6,561 bases of DNA, taken from assembly GCA_946479895.1 (NCBI GenBank), contig CAMLHT010000220.1:1-6561 (forward strand). The letters are read 5' to 3'. The DNA is from an uncultured Gemmatimonadota bacterium (GTDB taxonomy: Bacteria > Gemmatimonadota > Gemmatimonadetes > Gemmatimonadales > Gemmatimonadaceae). The position numbers and the translations under genes were made by a program. Shown one piece after another: positions 5,402-6,561 of the stretch (positions within the stretch are counted from its first letter, which is position 1; each line of letters starts with the position of its first letter). The notes under the pieces are model-generated. The model searched no databases and was not told the DNA's origin. It was given only the letters and a program-made list of their open reading frames with translations.

Positions 5402-6561
5402 TCACGGCCCCCCGAACCCCACGCTCCCCCCGCCCGTCGTCTCCGGCGCCACCTGTCGCACCCGTGGCGGCCGCCCGTACGTGTACGAGTACCCGATGAA
5501 CACCATCCGCGACTCGGGATTCCGCTCCGTGATCTGCACGACCTTTGCGTCGCCGGCCGTGACCTTGAAGTGCAGCATCTCGAACGGATCGTTCACGCGC
5601 AGCGTCACCGCACCCCGGTCGCCCTGGATCTTCTGTCGCAGGGCGAGAGTCAGCATCTGCTGCGCGCCCATCTCGCCGCGCTCGAGCTTCATCGCGCCAC
5701 GATAGTTGTACGCTCCCTGCACCGTCGTGCTCTTCGTGACCTCCGACGTCAGGTTGATGCGCCCCATCCAGCCGATCGAGCTCGAGCCCACCGCGCTCGC
5801 CGAGCCGCCGTCGGTCACCATCTTGAACAGGCTGACGTTCGTCAGCGCGGAGAGCTTCGGCCCGAGGCGCAGCTGCCCCGTCAGGTCCGAGCCCCACGAG
5901 TTGCTCTGCGCCAGGTTGCGGAAGCTGATCGACGTGATCTCCCGGTTGTCCAGCGTGTCCGTGGTGTTGATGTCGATCCGGATGACGTTCGTCGTGTGCC
6001 GCCAGAATGGCTGGAGCTGCACCATCCCGAGCTTGCCCGTCTTCGTCACGCCGAGCTCGATCGCATCCGTGTACTCGGGGCTCAGGTTGGGATTGCCGAA
6101 GAAGACGTTGTCGGCGTCGAAGTAGGTCGGGAACGGGTTGAGCTGGTCCATCCCCGGCCGGTTGATGCGCCGCGAATAGCTGGCCTTCGCGTTCGCCCCC
6201 TCGCTGAAGTTCCAGCTCGCCACCGCGCTCGGGAACAGGCTGGCGTAGTCGTGCGGATACCGGTCGCTGCCGAGGATGAAGTTGCGCGTCGCGTACTCGC
6301 CGCGCAGCCCTGCCTGGAAGTCCCACTGCTGCACGCCCTCGCTGAACAGCGCATACACCGCGTGCACCCCCTCGTCGAGGGCGAGTGCGTTGCTGAGCGG
6401 CGTCCGCACCCAGCTGCCGTCGCCGGACGCGTCCTCCGTCTGCACGTAGTCGCGGTCCAGCCAGCGGGCGTTGCTCTTCCATCCGGCGTCGATCTTCACG
6501 CGTGGACGCAGCGTCTTCGTGTAGTCGAGCTGCCCGGTGAGCTGCTTCGTCACCGCGTCGT
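5402..6561 (-). CDS. TonB-dependent receptor-like outer-membrane beta-barrel, C-terminal part
   Basis: This is the last 385 residues of an outer-membrane protein; the reading frame stays open to the right edge, so the start, signal peptide, any carboxypeptidase-like domain and any plug domain are outside the window. The sequence alternates polar and hydrophobic residues in beta-strand style (for example QLDYTKTLRPRVKIDAGWKS, FQAGLRGEYATRNFILGS). It carries the hallmark of the OMP_b-brl_3 group at about 6050-6175: SYSRRINRPGMDQLNPFPTY, then FFGNPNLSPEYTDAIELG. The last strand (MVFIGYSYTYGRPPRVRQ) is followed by a short Gly/Pro-rich tail ending GSVGFGGP instead of a terminal aromatic residue, as is common in this group. 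Such receptors import bulky substrates such as siderophores or glycans with TonB energy; the substrate here is unknown. It identifies a diderm host. A hairpin just past the stop may end the transcript. Confidence 0.92.
   Translation of the reverse strand, partial: DAVTKQLTGQLDYTKTLRPRVKIDAGWKSNARWLDRDYVQTEDASGDGSWVRTPLSNALALDEGVHAVYALFSEGVQQWDFQAGLRGEYATRNFILGSDRYPHDYASLFPSAVASWNFSEGANAKASYSRRINRPGMDQLNPFPTYFDADNVFFGNPNLSPEYTDAIELGVTKTGKLGMVQLQPFWRHTTNVIRIDINTTDTLDNREITSISFRNLAQSNSWGSDLTGQLRLGPKLSALTNVSLFKMVTDGGSASAVGSSSIGWMGRINLTSEVTKSTTVQGAYNYRGAMKLERGEMGAQQMLTLALRQKIQGDRGAVTLRVNDPFEMLHFKVTAGDAKVVQITERNPESRMVFIGYSYTYGRPPRVRQVAPETTGGGSVGFGGP

Noticed and set aside
5277..6482. A 401-codon minus-strand frame over the receptor gene
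   Set aside because: It is a frame-shifted image of the beta-barrel gene, dominated by Arg, Ala and Gly, without strand-like alternation.

Overview
The window is high-GC DNA (roughly two thirds G+C by eye) from a bacterium with an outer membrane. A TonB-dependent-receptor-type beta-barrel of the OMP_b-brl_3 kind occupies the right end. That family, the GC content and the style of the small hypothetical proteins fit Gemmatimonadota best. This placement is inference: no rRNA or marker gene is present.

Left part, plus strand. Positions 1-285 are non-coding leader DNA. They carry a GC-rich hairpin (22-59) and, about 90 nt before the first gene, an inverted repeat (175-196) that closely resembles the rifamycin-associated element (RAE) known from actinomycete rifamycin-resistance genes. 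The first gene (286-2841) is a complete rifampin phosphotransferase (rph). Its ATP-grasp, rifamycin-binding and swivelling phosphohistidine domains and its key residues are intact. Next come a TetR-family regulator (2873-3478) and a small cupin (3475-3930), which overlap by ATGA. A 30-bp palindrome spans the tetR start codon and looks like an autoregulatory operator. It has no copy upstream of rph, so rph (RAE-type control) and the tetR-cupin pair (TetR control) seem to be regulated separately although they are adjacent.

Right part, minus strand. A two-transmembrane-segment protein of unknown function (4600-3935) converges on the cupin gene with a 4-nt gap. Upstream of it lie a spacer with a 14-bp perfect palindrome and then a coupled pair of small genes: a Cys/His zinc-binding protein (5341-5060) and a helical 106-residue protein (5063-4743) that probably starts at TTG inside the stop overlap. 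A long imperfect hairpin (5343-5397) separates this pair from the 3' end of the beta-barrel receptor gene (5402-6561), which runs off the right edge.

The most notable point is the pairing of rph with an RAE-like element in what appears to be a Gram-negative, non-actinobacterial genome. It suggests that a rifamycin-sensing promoter design is either shared across phyla or moved together with the gene.
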